DNA of 64,000 bases from positions 9,712,085 through 9,776,084 of the forward strand of contig JAQFVV010012396.1 in NCBI GenBank assembly GCA_028023455.1, in the 5' to 3' direction. A program made the position numbers and the translations under genes. Under the pieces are notes generated by a model. That model did no database searches. It had not been told where the DNA came from and saw only the letters and a program-made list of their open reading frames with translations. The number at the start of each line of letters is the position of its first letter. Position 1 is the stretch's first letter. This DNA is from Epiperipatus broadwayi (Eukaryota; Onychophora; Udeonychophora; Euonychophora; Peripatidae). Positions 23,401 to 35,249 of this stretch are shown in pieces.

Positions 23401-24430
23401 TACTTTTTATTGATTAATAACAGATATATTTATTGTTTTAATTGTAGCAATGTCGTAGAAGTGGTAAACAGTGACAAACTATCATTATTGACAATTAAAT
23501 ATTAGGATTTGTTCGAAATACCACGTTTATTATTTAGACTAATCTCTTTTCCGGCAATTCTCATAAAAAAAAAAATTAAATTGCTAAATTTATTTTAGGT
23601 CCTACTTAATTTTTTCGTTAAAATTAATTATTTTTATTTTTTTCAATTTCGAAACGGTATACTATATGCAATAAAATTACTGAATAAATCAACTAACTAT
23701 ATAATACTTGTAATCAATTTAAAAGTGAACTAACAAAACACTTTTCTTACACCGCTGAACAAAAACGCTGAAATTAAACAACTGCTCTTTGGATCCAAAA
23801 TGACACAATCCGTACACACAAATAATAATTCTGTAAAATAATAATTACAGAATGATAAATGAATGAGCCAAAGAAACAAGTTATAAAAATTAAATCTGAT
23901 GCTAAGTAACTTTTTATTAGAACAGAAATATTTTGATCTTCGAAAAAAAGCTATTTTTCAACTAGGGCAACAACGAACTCCCGATAGGTGAATTCCATAA
24001 AAGCTTAACGTCAATCAAAACTTAACAAAAAATATAAACTGCATACATATATATTCCATTGTGTTCTCAAATAATGTTATATTTCACTTTAAAAAAAAAT
24101 TGTTTACGAATGTTATTTTTAGAAAATATATGTTAATATAATAATACAAAACACATGAAGATTAGCAAAAGGTTTACGTTAGTGGAGTTAAAATCGTCAT
24201 ACATTAGTTTCGCGAGCTCTAATGAATAACTATATTAATTAACTTAAAGTAAGCCTTTTTTTTCTATACTAGTTAAACATATCATTTATTTTTCACTACA
24301 ATCGTGCTAATAATAGCAAATTTTAAAAATTAACAAACCTAATTAAGTTCCATAAGTGTGCCCGAAGTTTCTCTTTTTACTTTTACCAAGATGGAATATG
24401 GCTGATTACTGCTTCCGGTTTATCCAAATT
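23400..24430. promoter_or_regulatory. CpG-enriched block, candidate promoter region
   Basis: CpG dinucleotides recur every 50-100 bp here but are almost absent for a kilobase on each side. Near the right edge, CCAAGATGG (about 24389) resembles a YY1 site and CTTCCGG (24413) an ETS site; both are common in TATA-less housekeeping promoters. No first exon or splice donor is clear, and the direction is unknown. An unmethylated transposon remnant is the alternative. Confidence 0.3.
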
Positions 24431-25290
24431 AAAAACTTTTTTTTCCTGAATAAATATATATACCTATACATTATAAAGATGTGAATTTTCATAATAATAA
24501 TTTAAAACATAAAAAGGAGTAAATGAATCAAATGTTCTCCCTTTATAGAGAAATGACCTAAAAAATTGATGGCAAATGAGGATGTAGTTTTTCACTATCT
24601 TCATCATTTAAAAATATATAGCATTATGAAAATCAAGCTTTTAAGTTTTATAAATATATATTAAACTTTTTCAATAATTTTTGTAATTATTGTTTTATTT
24701 ACATGACAGTTATGTTTTTATAGTAGTTTTTTTTTTCATGCATAAATAAAATGAAGGTCATTTCAATTCTTTTTAATAATTATCAACATCTGTTGTTTTA
24801 CCTATTAAATTTAAATAACTAAATGTTTTTTGTTTTTTTCCTTCTTTTTTAAAAAAACTTGTTCCTTCCCCCTTAGTTTGTTTTTTGGAGAAGAGGAGGG
24901 ATTTTTCCCTCAAAAACCCCAACCACCCCCCCCCCCCCAAAAAAAAAATAAATCTTCTATAAATGCAAATATTGAATTAAGAATTAAGTAGAATAAAATA
25001 TTTATTTTCTCAATCATATTTCCAATCATTATAGTAGTTATGATTATTCTATCAGAGGTTCAATATTCCAACAAATTAAATTGTGTTGCTTCTCTGACTA
25101 CGGATTTATTTTACAATGCTGATGGAATTTTATTCATTTTCATACTGATTTTTGCAGCCAAACAAATACTAAAAAAAATAAACCTCTAATCTTAATTTGT
25201 TTTATTATTATTATTTTGCATTTAATTTGAATATATTTTAGGATGTCTATATCATGTAAGATAAGAAAAATTGATACAGAAAATTGCCAC
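24431..25290. other. AT-rich DNA with a poly-C/poly-A tract
   Basis: A run of 13 C followed by 10 A starts at 24926, with GGGATTTTTCCC just before it. Otherwise nothing is recognised. Confidence 0.5.
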
Positions 25291-25299
25291 ATTTCAAAA

Positions 25300-25693
25300 A
25301 AAAATGGGCCAATGCATACTTTTTTTGTAGAAAGAAATAGTAAATTGATACGCCTGATATATCTGAAAAGTATTTCATTTAATAAATAACAATATTAAAA
25401 AGAACTATTTATTAAAATATTCTGGTTACAACAAAATTGTTGGTGAATAAATAAATATTAGAAAACTTGAAAAGGAGCTTAATCAAGTGACTGACATGTT
25501 TTATAAAAAGTAGAAACAAATCAAAATTCTGTGAAAGCAAGTTATTTAAAAGAAAATTCAAAATCATTTTCTGAAGGAAAATTTATAAATGACTCCATCC
25601 TAATGGCTATAGAATTAATCTGTCCAGAACATAAAAAGACATTTGAGAATACAAATATATCACCAAAAATTGTTAAATAAAATACCATACACA
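25300..25693 (+). pseudogene. hAT transposase relic (ZBED5/GTF2IRD2-like), N-terminal part
   Basis: A peptide starting KWANAYFF and, after a one-base frameshift, VERNSKLIRL matches the zinc-finger entry region of domesticated hAT proteins. Further on, FSEGKFINDSILMAIELICP, then EHKKTFENTNISPKIV (about 25568-25676), is a clear match to the conserved F(T/S)EG.F(I/V)K.C.L.....(I/V)CPE segment. Frameshifts and stops are scattered between. The copy is dead, and the reading frame is cut by the short hAT element that follows. Confidence 0.7.
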
Positions 25694-26031
25694 CCTTAAA
25701 TTAGGGGTCCCCAACCCTATGCCTGTGGGCACCATGGTGCCCGCAGACCATTTTACGTGTGCCCGCCGCTATCTGAACACGATAAAAAATTATTTATCTG
25801 ATACAAATAAATTTAATTTTTTAAATTTCTTACAAATTATTGTATTGTAATCAAATTGTAGGGCATACTATACTTTTACAGCATAAATAAATATTTTTTT
25901 TGTACATTATGTGTATTATTAACAATATCCAACTATAAATTTACATTGAAAAAATAAATGGTGCCCGCCACCTGGCCAGTATTATAGAATGTGCTCTAAG
26001 TGCAAAAAGGTTGGGGACCCCTGCCTTAAAT
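25694..26031. mobile_element. non-autonomous hAT-type element, 322 bp
   Basis: It is flanked by perfect 8-bp duplications CCTTAAAT (25694-25701 and 26024-26031). Termini are TAGGGGTCCCCAACC and GGTTGGGGACCCCTG, so the left end carries a C-to-T change. GTGCCCGC motifs lie near both ends. There is no coding capacity. It inserted immediately after the transposase relic. Confidence 0.93.
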
Positions 26032-26395
26032 GAACACTTTTCAATGCAATTTAATATAATGGAATTCATTTTTTCTTGCTTACAGTTTCAACTATCCAAC
26101 AGTCAGCATGAGAGCTACGATATTCAAAAATTGTTGCATTAAAAATTGAAAAATTTGTCATTAAATAGACATTAATAAGAATTATTTTATTTTTAATTCA
26201 CAAAAAAATTATGGCCCTTGTTTAAAAAGAGAAAGTTGAAATTTGCATGCCAGTTGAAAAGGTTGCCCATCCCTAATGATTAGGGTAAATCAGGAGGCTA
26301 ATTTTTAAGTCAGTAATTTTATATGGACCATAAATGATATTATAAATATCCAAATGGCTCTTGGCAGAAAAAAGATTCCCCACCTTCATTTTAGA
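26032..26395 (+). mobile_element. probable 3' end of the relic hAT element
   Basis: GGCTCTTGGCAGAAAAAAG followed by ATTCCCCACC (about 26355-26384) resembles the right terminus of hAT elements, in the same orientation as the transposase relic. A second terminus-like string AAAGGTTGCCCATCCCTA lies near 26257. Both match hAT ends, but no paired left terminus was found. No catalytic segment was recognised. Confidence 0.4.
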
Positions 26396-26880
26396 GATAT
26401 GTGACCAAGTAAATGGAATTTATATTCTAGAACTTTCTTCAACAATTTTTTTCTTATATTACATTTTTGTATAATTTTTTTTCAAAAACTTTTTTATTTT
26501 CAGCAATTTTTATCTTGGATTACTTTTTTAAAAGTACAATTATTTTTTGAAAACTTTTTGTTTTTCAGTAAGCTGTTAATAATTCTTCTTAAGTTGATCC
26601 TTTAAATTATTTCTGTTAGATGCCAATCAAGTTAACATTAACTTTGGTGATTATATGAAATATATTTCCCTAAAATGACCTATCATCATTTTATTTTATT
26701 ATTAAAAAATACATTTCATTATCCATCTACTTCATTGACGGATTTTTTTTTTTTTACACTATTCAAAATATCTATTTCAAAATGATCATTTATATTTCAA
26801 TCAAAAATAATCTGTTTAAGTATCAGCATATCTTTTTTTTTTTTCTATACATGAATTCTCAAAAGTCTTCACTAGCAGAA
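26396..26880. other. AT-rich DNA, nothing recognised
   Basis: T-rich sequence without motifs. Confidence 0.5.
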
Positions 26881-27860
26881 TTTTTCCTATTTTTTTTTTA
26901 ATATATAAAGGTTACATTCTTATAAAGTCAAAGCCAATCTGGATCATTGTTTTTAAAGTTATACCTCTGCATCTAAAAATCTTTAAAAAAAATTTCATTA
27001 CAGTTCTTCCCATTTTTAGTTTGTGATGAATCTTTTTGACTTTTAACTCCTTTATAATCAATGAATAATCCAATGAAACAAAAATTATTAATCAATTCTA
27101 CAACTTTTTATCACTTTTGAAAATAACTGTTCTACCATCATAATTTTTTGTCTTCTTTATATTTAGCATAGTATCATTTTTTTATTCAGACTTTAACTTT
27201 CTTAATAAATCTTGAGGTGTTATGTCTTCCATTATAAATCTGGTATCATCAACATGTCTAAGATAGGTGCTGTTTTTATATAAAAACAGTCTGCTTTCAC
27301 CATAGTCCATTTGAAGTGTTGCTTTTGATTCCGTATAAAATTTCTTTATAAGAATGATGAAATATTCTCATATCCTTACTTTCCTAACATTTTCATAACT
27401 TATTGTACATATAAAGTTTTTTTCCAATATATATTCTGACCTTTTCTATCATTGATATCTATAGTTTGTTTAACTTTCTTGAAACCACTTTCTATATCTA
27501 AAAGTTAAATGTAAATCTAATTTCTGATGAATAACTTTTAGAATAATCCTACTTTATGTGGGATTCCCTCTAATCTGTAGATCTTGATTAAATTTCCATA
27601 TTGATAGGCATATTTTGATCAGTATTTGCATCAGTTATTTTTTAGATTTTTTAAAAATGTCAGATACATTGCTATCAATTCCAAATGTCTTATTTATAAG
27701 TAGGGGCATTAAAATGAATCTGATTCATCTTCCATTATTGGATATTTAACGTAGGGTATGTCACTATAATATTCTGTTTGATATCTTGCTATTATAATTT
27801 TTCTGTATATTTCCTCCAATTTTGTTTGTTCTTTGTTAATATATTTCCTCTCATTTTATT
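26880..27860 (-). pseudogene. RTE-type (BovB-like) LINE reverse transcriptase relic
   Basis: Read on the minus strand, recognisable blocks occur in family order. LIKKFYTESKATLQMDYGE (27283-27352) matches the LY.GQ.ATV..G segment. HVDDTRFIMED (27225-27256) is the (Y)ADDT motif with one aspartate pair kept, followed by LLRKLKS and LNIKKTK. IHHKLKMGRTVM (26996-27032) matches EI..RL..GR.AM. KIFRCRGITLKTMIQIGF (26926-26985) matches the K...ISL.TKIRL segment. Frameshifts and stops are many. Earlier reverse transcriptase motifs may extend to about 27.9 kb; the endonuclease is not recognisable. Confidence 0.7.
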
Positions 27861-28730
27861 GATATCTATTAATTTTATTATATATTATCAATTGACATTT
27901 TTTTAATAAACTCATTTATTGATTTTTTTTTTTTAATTGCAAAAGATCTCAAACAGTTTTTTTTAAAATAAGCTTGTTTCAGTTTAATATTATTCTTTGT
28001 CTTTCTTGATCTCTTTGAAATTTTTTTTTTAAAAGATCTCAATTCTTTTAAATTTTTATGTTTTTTTATTTTATTTTATTTTCCAATTACTACATATTTT
28101 CAAACATTTTAAGTTTATTGGAGTTTTTTTAAAACATATTCAAATTACTTAATTATTTCATTAGTTTCCATTCATAATTTATCTGATTCTATATATTACA
28201 TCCAAAACCTTAAATTGATTTTTGACTCTATCCCTAATATTAATAAGTATATTTTCCAAGTTATATCTAGAACATGGGACAATAATTTTTTTGGATCTAC
28301 ATATGAATAATTTACGATTCTATAATCTACTCCCACCCAGCTCATGTTTTTTGCTATTAAAATTGAAGTCTTTCATACCTCATTGTCAAGTAACACCCAT
28401 GTGTATAATTAGATATATGCTGGCAATAAATATTGGTGAATTTGGAGCAATTTAATCTTTTTTTTTCTATTTATAAATCCATACTGATCAATACATTTAA
28501 TTCTTTTGTAACTTCAGCATTCCAGTTATCAATCACTGAAAGTATATTTTCTCTAAAAGATTTTATTAGATTCTTAAATATCTGATCATAAAATTTTTTA
28601 GTTTATCATTTTTCTTGCTTGCACTGATGGAGCGTGTGTTATAATAATGTTTAAAGAGTATACATGAAATTTGATATTAAAAGGTGTCCATGAAATTGAA
28701 TTAAATCCAATGTTGCAATATTTTTCCTAA
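27861..28730. other. T-rich DNA, possible unreadable 5' part of the RTE relic
   Basis: No secure motif. A 77-codon plus-strand frame at 28222-28455 has no family match and probably shadows decayed LINE sequence. Confidence 0.4.
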
Positions 28731-29128
28731 TAATAATAAAAATTATTCTTCACATATAAACTGTGATAAACAGAGTAGCAAAAAACAACAACCACTAAAA
28801 CTATTTTGCTAAGCGCTTTCAGTACCGTGAACCAGAATCATGGTGACATATTATTAGCAAAAATTCAAAAAACATCAACCACTAAAACTATTTTGCCAAG
28901 CACTTTCGGTAACAGAATCATGGTGACATATTGTATATGTCACCATGATTCTGATACATGGTACCAAAAGTTCTTGGCAAAATAGTTTTAGTGGTTGATG
29001 TTTCAATATGCTGCCATGATTCTGGTACATGGTACCGAAAGCGCTTGGCAAAATTAGTGGTTGATGTTTTTTGAATTTTTGCTACTCTGTTTATCATAAT
29101 TTATACATGAAGAATAATTTTTATTATC
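28731..29128. mobile_element. F3 palindromic foldback element
   Basis: Almost a continuous palindrome centred near 28932 (GTGACATATTGTATATGTCAC). Outer ends AATAATAAAAATTATTCTTC and GAAGAATAATTTTTATTATC pair, as do GATAAACAGAGTAGCAAAAA and TTTTTGCTACTCTGTTTATC. Each arm contains two direct copies of a roughly 70-bp unit with CCACTAAAACTATTTTGC and an AGCGCTTTC-type block, so it is a duplication inside an inversion. No coding frame or clear target duplication. Confidence 0.85.
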
Positions 29129-30170
29129 TGACAGTTTTTGTGTTATTTATTTATTATCTAATAATAATAAATACATTTTTTTAAAATTACCCTTGGCTTG
29201 ACTAATAAGCATTATACTCAATCCTGATTTAAAATATTCCCACTCTATCTTACTTTACTATATCTAAGACATTTTGGTATAAGGGATCCATTTTTATTTT
29301 GATCATAGCAAGTTTTTCTTGGTGCATAATCTACACATTCCTAATTCTAATAGTGATATATTTTTTTTGGAGCTTAGTATTTTTTTTCTGCATAGAAATA
29401 TTGGCAACTAAATGTTTAAATGGATTTAATATAACTGTAGATACAAGATTACATTATTGGAAAAGATCCTTGACTTTTTCTTAGTAATATTAAACCTGAG
29501 ATCTCACCTTTCAGTACTATAATATTCTGTTTTAAGATACTATTTATGATTACTTTGTTACTGCTTTTTTCTATACACTTTGAAATGATATTTGATTGTT
29601 GATACAATTGTAATAGTTGTTACCAGTAAGATTGTCTAATATTGTTATTGCCTAATATTGATAAAGTAACAATGATAATCAAAGAGTTTATTGTTTAGGT
29701 GTAATTCATAGACTTCAAAATCTATTACTCTACCATTGCACTGATCCTTACAGCATATTGATATTAGTAACGAAACATAAATAATTTTTTTCAAAAAATG
29801 AAAGTTGAAATACAAGTATGATAATAAAGGTAAGATAAAAATAGTGATCTTCATTAGGTAAAACCTGGTATCTTTTTTATTATAAGATAAAATATAAACA
29901 ATTGTTGAAAAATATATTTAACTATTCTGTGAATCCACCAAGAGATGTTACAATAACTTTAGGAGAAATCTGATATTAGAGCATTCATGTGATTTTCTTT
30001 GAATGATATATGTACATAAAGAATATTAAATAATATAGATATTCAAAATTCTATAAATGTTTAATTTGATTGCTATGTATAGTGATGCTTATGAGAAAAC
30101 AGTCATTATTATTGGATTTGAATGAATATATAACAAATACAGTATTCTTCTAACATTATATGTAATTGCT
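29129..30170. other. AT-rich DNA, nothing recognised
   Basis: Frames of 60-70 codons at 29299-29484 and 29645-29854 are hydrophobic/AT-biased and show no motif. Confidence 0.5.
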
Positions 30171-31490
30171 AGTCTTGATTAATAAATGAAATGCTGTTAA
30201 TAAACATTTCAGAAAAAACAGCCATGATTCTTATTTTTAGTAAACCCAATAATAGATTTCTTGTATCCATTATACACTCCTTAAGAGAATTCCATGTTTC
30301 GGTAATATAATAATCCTTAATATCCAAATTATAAATTTTAATATTTAATAACTGCTGAAATTTATCACATATAGTAGATTCTTTTAAAGAATGAACTTCA
30401 ATTTTCTTGTGAGTATGATTGGAATAATATCTTTTTTATTGCAACTAGCATTTTAGTATTGGAGGGTACTAATCTATAATCTGACCAACAATCTGAACTG
30501 GTTAATGCTTGTGTAATGTGAACTTCTCTTTTCTTCTGAGTCCAGATCATAATATAATATATTAAATGCCATTATTATGAGTATGGATTCATTCGTGTTC
30601 CTTTATACACCAATGGTTTTTCTGCCTAAACAAAGAGTTTGTGATAGTCAGTCCATGTTTTATACATAAACTTAATAATAACAAACCATTTAAATCTATA
30701 CCACCAATATCATTATTTCCAATAACTTTTGGCCAAAGTCAGTAATTTATACTAACACATACATTTAATTCTCCAAATAAAAATTGATCTTTTAATGGTA
30801 ATGCTGTAATAATGTTATCACCAGAAGAAATGTTTTCCTTCTCTGAATTCTCTGAAATTATTATTGGAGCATAGGCACTAATAAAGTGAACACAAATATC
30901 ATTGTGCTAGGAGAGTTTTAATACCATTAGCCTTTCATTTGATATAATGAAGAATTCCAATAATAGAAGATACCAAATTAGATTTTGCAGAGAAGTCAAC
31001 ACCATGCATTCTTTTTTCACTGACTTGTTTGCTTTTTCAAAAAAAAAAAACTTGTTTTAATCCCACTTCTTTTCTCTCAGAGGCTAGTTTCACTAAGAAT
31101 AGCTATATCGATCTTAAATTTTGATAAGCCTTTAGCCATCACTGCAGTCCTCTATTACTTTTAGTACTATCACTATCTCCTGTTTTATTGCTATTACTGA
31201 CATTATTATGACTATGTTTATTATTTTTACCATTGCAATGAGTAATTCCCCAGGCAGGATAACCTAGTTAGATTGTGTTAGGCAGGATATTTTTAAATAA
31301 AGTTTTCTAGGTCTCTACTTCCTTATTAGATGGGGTATCACTAAATAGGGCTGGCTGAACATATAATCTTTGCCAGCTGAAACTTCTGTCTTACTTAAAT
31401 CCAGTTCCAAAACAACTCAAATAATGTTTAATTCAATATCTTACACTGGAAAAGGTAACATTTCTTTAATACATAAATATTAGTACTATA
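30170..31490 (-). pseudogene. LINE copy L1: endonuclease domain and connector, antisense
   Basis: On the minus strand this copy contains ECIMDTRNLLLGL (connector), WPKVIGNNDIGGIDLNGLLL then LSLCIKHGLTITN (endonuclease C-terminal half) and a HGV.F-type block before it. The order matches LINEs whose proteins are often annotated craniofacial development protein 2-like. It is the same family as L2 at 36.5-40.3 kb: both share GAACTGGATTTAAGT at the upstream edge. Stops and frameshifts are frequent. The reverse transcriptase is absent, so this is a 3'-missing fragment. Confidence 0.7.
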
Positions 31491-32340
31491 AACAGAATTA
31501 TTTCATTATTATTATTGCTACATGTTAAGTTATTGTCAACTAATAGTAATCATTTAAATGGCAGTTTTTATCTGCTTTTTCAGACACCTTTAATAGCATA
31601 TTCATTATTGTGATAGAATTTATTTATCTAATTTCTTTCTCTTTTATATATCTCTTTTAGGGTGTGGCCAAACAGTTTGTATGATCAGAACTTATTTAGT
31701 TATAAGCATGATATAAATTTATGAATACATATTAGTCCTATTAATTTGACTTCCTCCTTAGCTATTTAATATAAAAATTGAATTATTATTTTACAGTTAT
31801 GCTTTCCTGCATTTGATATTAAAACATTGAAATTTTGTTTTATATGCTTTTTATTATTATATTTCAACTCTTTACATGCAGGTCATCTTCAGGAATATTA
31901 AATATACATTCATTTTAGAAAATTGTCATTCATTAATAGCCTGTTTTACCAATAGTACTATTATGAACTAGACCTGTTTGTTTGAAAAATAAAAAAAGCA
32001 TTTTAATGTCTTATTGGTGTTGTTCATTGTTCAATGAAATGACAGTCATCACTAGGCTGGATGTCAGGAGGGTGTATGGTTTTATTTCACTTTCCTTTTT
32101 TAAAATATCATATTTTAGTTTATTTAATACTATACATTTTTCATATAATATTAAAATATTAGTTAAAAACAAATATTAAAATTCTTTTATGACACAAATA
32201 GACCTCAAGTGAAAATCAATTAGAAACAAAACACACATATCCCTATATACTGTATTTAAAATATCATCTAAACACTTTATTTTTAAAAATAATACATAAC
32301 TTTCAATAAATATAAATCAATAAACCAAACTTCTTTTTCA
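31491..32340. other. AT-rich DNA, nothing recognised
   Basis: No motif or shared repeat was found. A 65-codon frame at 31982-32179 has no family resemblance. Confidence 0.5.
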
Positions 32341-32343
32341 ATC

Positions 32344-34960
32344 TTGTTTTTACAATTTTATGGACATTTTACAATTAAAAAAATGTATTTATGTGATAAA
32401 CAAATGGATAAATTGAAAATTATAAAAATAACATTGGATATAAAAAAATTTAATAAATGTTTGATTAATAATGTAATTTCTAAATTTATTTCTTTAAAGA
32501 AATTTATAATGTATTTTGGTATTAAGTATATATTTAAATGGGAAAAGAATATACTAAAAAAAATTATAAATTTGGCATATAAAAGAAAGTTTGAGTTATT
32601 AAAAATTGTTAAGATTATATATAATAGTTTAACAAATATTATTTTATCTCAGATAATAGTTTAACAAGATTAATTACAATTAGGAAAGAATATGAGTTAA
32701 AATGTATTTTTATTAGTAAAATAGGTTATTTGTCTTGCATTGGTGGTCGAGAGGTCAGTGCGACTGCCTTGCACTTGCAGGCAGTTGCCCGGGTTGCGGG
32801 TTCGCGTCCCGGACGATGCTATGACATTTAAAAAAAAAAAAAATAGGTTATTTAAAAAAGGGTTTTTTAGAAAGGCATTGTAAAAAATTTAATGATTTAT
32901 TGACTAATAATAATAATAAGCATTAATTGGTAGATATAAAAATAAAAAAGAGGGGAAAGAATGTTTTGTTATTAATTTAACTAATAAAATTTTTAATGCT
33001 AAAGAGATGGATGTCTTAAAAGGAGTTTAAATTATGTACCAATAAGTAATTGTAATATTAAAAAGCAAATAATTGAAATTAAGGCAAAGATGCAATTAAT
33101 TGAATATAAGTGTAATAATAATATAATTGATAATATTAAAAATAAGGAATTTTTATTAAATGAATTGAAATTTAGAATTTGATTTAAAAAATAATAATAA
33201 TAGAAAAAAGAAGAAGAATTGCAAGTTTAATGACTGGAATATTATTAGAGATATACATGATAAATATAGGGATTTATTATTTTTAAACGGTGATAAAACC
33301 TCAAGTGTAGTAATTTTAAATAAGATTGAATATAATGAAAATTATTAAAGGAAGAGTGTTTTGAAAAAAATAATAAACATGAGAATATGTTAATAAATAA
33401 AAAGATTAGTAAAATATTAACAATAATGAATGAAAAAAGTTATATGGAAAAATCAGATATGTTTAAATTTAAAAAATGGATATAAAATGTGCAAAAATTT
33501 ATGGATTACCTAAAATTCATTCCAATGAGACCAATTAGTAGTAGTTTTAATACTTATGAAAATATCTCAAAATAGATTTATAGAAATATTTTTTAAAAAT
33601 ATATAACGCTATGTGATAAAAATTGTGTTAATAATTTTACGCAAGTTATTAGTAAATTAAGGGATTTTTTAAATAATAAAGTTTTTAAAAATTTATTGTT
33701 TGTAAAATTAGATATAGTTAATATATATACTAACATTGATCCAGAAGTTGCTATTAATAATGTTATAGAATTATATATAAAGGATAAAGAAGTCAAATGA
33801 AGAAATGGAAAGTTATCTTTTATATGAAACATTAGTGATTTGTTGTAGAAATCTTATTTTTAAATATGGGAATAATTTTTATAAACAAAAAACACGTTTA
33901 AATATGGGAAATAGTCTGAGTGGATTTTTGGCAAGAGTATATATGTATAATTTTGAAAAACTATTTTGTTAGTAGTAATAATAAACCAATTTTTTATATA
34001 AGGTATTTTGATAATTGTTTTATGGTATTTATTGGAAATTAAAAAAAAGCAGATAATTTTTAAAAATATATTAATAGTAAAAAGGCAAAAATTAAATTTA
34101 CTATGGTAAAAGAAAATATTAATACTATTGAATATATGGATCTTAAGATTAAGAAAAAAGTTGGCAATAATTATAATGTTATAATAGAGACTTGTGTATA
34201 TAAAAAGAAAACATTTTTTGGTTTATTAAATAATTGTTTATCGGATATTGATAATCATAGTAAAATAAATATTATCAATAACAGAATTCAAAGAGCAATT
34301 AAATTATGTTCAAATAATAATTTGTTTAAAAGTGAGATTAATATGATAAAGCATGAATGTTTTATAAATGATTATTTTAGAGATATTACTAAAGATGTAT
34401 TTTCTAATAAAAATATTGATAAAATAAACAATAGAGTAGGATTAAATAATAATAATAAAGTAATTTATATTGATTTCAATATTTCAAAAGATTTATTTGT
34501 TAAAGTTAGGAAATTATTTTAAATGATTAATAAGAAATATAATGTTTTGATTTATCCTGCTTATAAAAAGTAAAAAAGTTTAAGTTTTTTAATTAATAAT
34601 AATAGGGAGTATAATAATTTAGAAATTATGAATTCAGTTTACATAATAAAATGTTTGAATAGTATTAAAATAATGTAGAGATGTCATATGTTGGAACTAC
34701 AAAAAATAAATTAGAAACTAGATTAAAACAGCATTTAAATGATAAAAATTCTGCAGTTTATAATCATATGACTAAATTTAAACAAAGATTTTGAAATAAA
34801 GCCTTTAGAATGTATAAAATCATACTATAAAAGAATAATAAAGGAAGAAATTTACATTAGTGAAATTAAGCCTGAATTAAATAGAATGTTAATTGCAAAG
34901 AAAAGGGGAAAATAATAGATTTGTTAATTAAATGTTTTTTTTGGGGAAGGGTTTTTTTTT
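32344..34960 (+). pseudogene. Penelope-like element relic PLE1 (reverse transcriptase plus GIY-YIG endonuclease)
   Basis: Ordered motifs: VKLDIVNIYTNIDPEVAINN (about 33702-33760), matching the D.(K/V)(S/N)(L/I)YTNI segment; LNMGNSLSGFLARVYMYNFE (about 33898-33957), the G.(P/N)(M/L)GS.LS....(N/V)(I/V)YM motif; RYFDNCFMVF (about 34001) in place of the YVDD catalytic motif, with the second Asp changed to Asn; then RIQRAIKLCSNNNLFKSEIN (about 34285-34344), typical of the linker; and YVGTTKNKLETRLKQH (about 34687-34734), the GIY-YIG endonuclease core. Frameshifts break the frame, and a SINE interrupts the N-terminal part. The longest intact pieces are 32344-32664 and 34103-34522. Confidence 0.85.
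32718..32853 (+). mobile_element. tRNA-derived SINE, copy 2, inside PLE1, with target duplication
   Basis: AAAATAGGTTATTT occurs at 32718-32731 and 32840-32853. Between them lies a tRNA-like body from GCATTGGTGGTCGAGAGG (32737) with a Pol III A box, a strong anticodon-like stem, a B box GGTTCGCGTCC, and an acceptor-stem partner CGATGC. It ends in ATGACATTT and an A tract. This is the best-preserved of the three copies; six acceptor-stem pairs remain. Whether it is transcribed cannot be judged. Confidence 0.92.
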
Positions 34961-35205
34961 AATTAATTAATCGAAAAGTGAAAGAGTAAATAATAGATTT
35001 ATTTGAATTTTTTTAGGTATTTTTAGATAGAGTATATAAATATAAGAAATGTTTATATAAATATAAGAAATGTGATAGAAAGTTTTGAGATTGTAATAGA
35101 AAGGGATTGAGGTAAAAAGAATTTTTTTAATGTTTTATTTTTTGGGAATTATTTGGAATATTGGATATTTATATTTATTATTATGTATTTATATTTTTAT
35201 TTGTC

Positions 35206-35245
35206 TTGATAAAGACTATATTGTAAAATAGTCGAAATGTTAGTG
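35206..35245 (+). ncRNA. weak hammerhead-like motif downstream of PLE1
   Basis: UUGAUAA (for CUGAUGA), then a 6-bp stem GACUAU/AUAGUC with an AUUGUAAA loop, then GAAA and UGUUAG. Arrangement and distance downstream of the endonuclease match the hammerheads described in Penelope-like elements, but the core has two changes and I cannot form a good stem I. Confidence 0.35.
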
Positions 35246-35249
35246 GCTA

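Noticed and set aside
28731-29128. A hammerhead in F3 based on GAAAGCGC followed by UU
   Set aside because: There is no CUGANGA core upstream and no stem I partner in position.
32737-32820. A functional tRNA gene
   Set aside because: It has target duplications, an A tail, related copies elsewhere and an irregular anticodon loop, so a SINE is the better call.
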